From Seonamhaeicola algicola (GTDB lineage Bacteria; Bacteroidota; Bacteroidia; Flavobacteriales; Flavobacteriaceae), in NCBI RefSeq assembly GCF_007997385.1, contig NZ_VOSC01000019.1, positions 457,090-521,089 on the forward strand: a stretch of 64,000 nt of DNA, written 5' to 3'. Positions 62,604 to 64,000 of this stretch are shown piece by piece. The position numbers and the translations under genes are program-made. Positions within the stretch are counted from its first letter, which is position 1; every line of letters starts with the position of its first letter. The notes under the pieces are model-generated. The model was not told where the DNA came from, made no database searches, and saw nothing but the letters and a program-made list of their open reading frames with translations.

Positions 62604-64000
62604 ATGAAAAAAACGTATTTATTACTCTTACTTGGTATTTCATTAGTTTCAACAGCACAATCTATTAAAATTCCAACAGACACAACGGTTGTTACTACAC
62701 ACAATACCACCGTTAAAGGCACTTCATTTTCATATACTGCCGAAACCGGTATGCAGCCTGTTTGGAACAAAAAAGGCGATGTTATAGCTACTTTATACTA
62801 CACCTATTACAGCCGAAACAACATAAAAAATAATGCAGAAAGACCTCTACTATTTTCATTTAACGGCGGTCCTGGTTCAGCATCTGTATGGATGCACATT
62901 GCATACACAGGTCCTAAAGTTTTAAAAATTGATGACGAAGGTTATCCAATACAACCTTATGGTGTTAAAGATAACCCCAATTCTATTTTAGATATTGCTG
63001 ATATTGTTTACGTAAACCCGGTAAATACAGGCTATTCTAGAATGATTCCTAACAAAGATGGAAAGTTACCTAAGCGCGATACGTTTTTTGGCATAAATGC
63101 CGATGTAGCTTATTTAGCCGATTGGATGCATACGTTTGTTACTAGAAAAAACCGCTGGAAATCTCCAAAATACATTATTGGCGAAAGTTACGGAGGCACC
63201 CGTGTTATGGGGCTTGCTAAAGAATTGCAGGCAAAACAATGGATGTATTTAAACGGTGTAATAATGGTATCTCCAGCAGATTATAAATTGTACAACACAT
63301 CGCAACCCGTTTATTCGGCATTAAACCTACCATATTTTACAGCTGCCGCTTGGTATCAAAAAGCGTTAGATAACAATTTACAGCAGCAAGATTTACTTGA
63401 TATTTTACCTGAATCTGAAGATTTTGCCATTAATAAACTAATGCCTGCCATTGCTAAAGGTGGTTTTATTTCTGAAACCGAAAAACAAGAAGTTGCTACA
63501 AAAATGGCACATTTATCAGGGTTAAGTGAAAAAGTTATTCTTCAGCATAATTTAGAAGTGCCTACATCATTTTTTTGGAAAGAATTACTTCGTGATAAAA
63601 CAGGTTACACTATTGGCAGATTAGATTCTAGGTACTTGGGTATTGATAAAACTGAAGCTGGTGATAAACCCGATTATAATGCCGAATTAACCTCATGGCT
63701 ACACTCTTTTACACCTGCTATTAACTATTACATTAGAGAGCATTTAAACTTTAAAACCGATATTAAATACAACATGTTTGGTGATGTGCACCCTTGGGAT
63801 AGAAATAACAACAACGTACGTGAAGGTTTAAGGCAAGCTATGGCACAAAACCCGTATTTAAAAGTACTTATTCAATCTGGATACTATGATGGAGCAACAA
63901 CCTATTTTGGTGCAAAATATACCATGTGGCAAATTGACCCTAGTGGAAAAATGAAAGATCGTTTTACATTTAAAGGCTACCGTAGTGGCCACATGATGTA
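62604..64000 (+). CDS. Serine carboxypeptidase (S10 family), truncated by window end
   Basis: Exported peptidase of which 465 residues are in the window. Signal peptide 1-19 (ending VSTAQ). The oxyanion-hole motif FNGGPGSAS lies at about 87-95, the catalytic Ser in IGESYGGTRV near 195, the catalytic Asp candidate in SGYYDGATTYFG near 432 and the His in YRSGHMM at the very end. Only the last 20-40 residues should be missing. S10 members in this phylum act in the periplasm on peptides. Confidence 0.93.
   Translation, partial: MKKTYLLLLLGISLVSTAQSIKIPTDTTVVTTHNTTVKGTSFSYTAETGMQPVWNKKGDVIATLYYTYYSRNNIKNNAERPLLFSFNGGPGSASVWMHIAYTGPKVLKIDDEGYPIQPYGVKDNPNSILDIADIVYVNPVNTGYSRMIPNKDGKLPKRDTFFGINADVAYLADWMHTFVTRKNRWKSPKYIIGESYGGTRVMGLAKELQAKQWMYLNGVIMVSPADYKLYNTSQPVYSALNLPYFTAAAWYQKALDNNLQQQDLLDILPESEDFAINKLMPAIAKGGFISETEKQEVATKMAHLSGLSEKVILQHNLEVPTSFFWKELLRDKTGYTIGRLDSRYLGIDKTEAGDKPDYNAELTSWLHSFTPAINYYIREHLNFKTDIKYNMFGDVHPWDRNNNNVREGLRQAMAQNPYLKVLIQSGYYDGATTYFGAKYTMWQIDPSGKMKDRFTFKGYRSGHMM

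Overview
The window reads as chromosomal DNA of a marine member of the Flavobacteriaceae (Bacteroidota). Grounds: AT-rich sequence; Bacteroidota-type promoters (-7 TAnnTTTG, weak TTTG at -33) and A-rich leaders without clear Shine-Dalgarno sites; families largely confined to this phylum (a secreted protein with a type IX secretion sorting tail, DUF4625 lipoproteins, CarboxypepD_reg-plug TonB receptors, DUF6146- and DUF6787-like proteins, BshC); and a large secreted enzyme resembling GH86 red-algal agarases/porphyranases. I see no rRNA, tRNA, CRISPR array, prophage or intact insertion sequence. Most of the window is a housekeeping backbone with small accessory insertions.

Layout. 0-6 kb (+): exonuclease/GIY-YIG nuclease, DUF3857 protein, K+ channel, miaA, ppnP, GNAT. 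6-9 kb (-): ECF sigma factor, membrane anti-sigma candidate and an unusual repeat-rich secreted protein. 9-15.5 kb: DUF2911 protein, meaB, PAP2 phosphatase, MATE pump, NPD-type flavoprotein, mnmA, with a REP-like palindromic element (11.24 kb) and a candidate small structured transcript (13.1-13.3 kb). 15.6-18 kb: a five-domain fasciclin lipoprotein. 18-31 kb, mostly (-): MORN-type protein, yidC, pyrG, DUF3820, DUF922, LysM/binding-protein fusion, guaA, PLP decarboxylase, bshC. 31-36 kb (+): PhoX-like lipoprotein, di-haem cytochrome c peroxidase, CarboxypepD_reg protein. 36-42 kb (-): topoisomerase IV (parE, a lipoprotein, parC) and ychF. 42.4-47.3 kb (-): GH86-like secreted enzyme translationally coupled to a fibronectin-type lipoprotein. 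47.5-53 kb: ferredoxin, divergent LuxC-like acyl-CoA reductase, serC, serA and small conserved proteins. 53-57.4 kb (-): a probable metal (zinc?) uptake locus. 57.5-64 kb: folE, LolD-like ATPase, orphan histidine kinase, MFS transporter, TIGR02757 protein and an S10 peptidase cut by the window end.

How genes work together. The sigma/anti-sigma/effector trio (8.8-6.1 kb) looks like a self-regulated envelope-stress unit with its own ECF-type promoter. The locus at 57.4-53.3 kb combines a GCAAC-N3-GTTGC operator over a promoter, a small Cys/His protein, a His-rich TonB receptor and two His-rich DUF4625 lipoproteins, as expected for Zur-controlled zinc acquisition. The GH86-like gene and its lipoprotein form a two-gene secreted/surface unit without a SusCD pair nearby.

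The least expected feature is that three conserved genes (exonuclease at 33, miaA at 4246, MFS transporter at 61700) have no ATG/GTG/TTG where their family alignments demand a start, but carry ATT or ATC there. Other points of interest are the structured small transcript at 13.1-13.3 kb, the Zur-like operator, a TGACA-N5-TGTCA palindrome in the -33 position at 22.7 kb, and the odd architecture of the sigma-linked effector.
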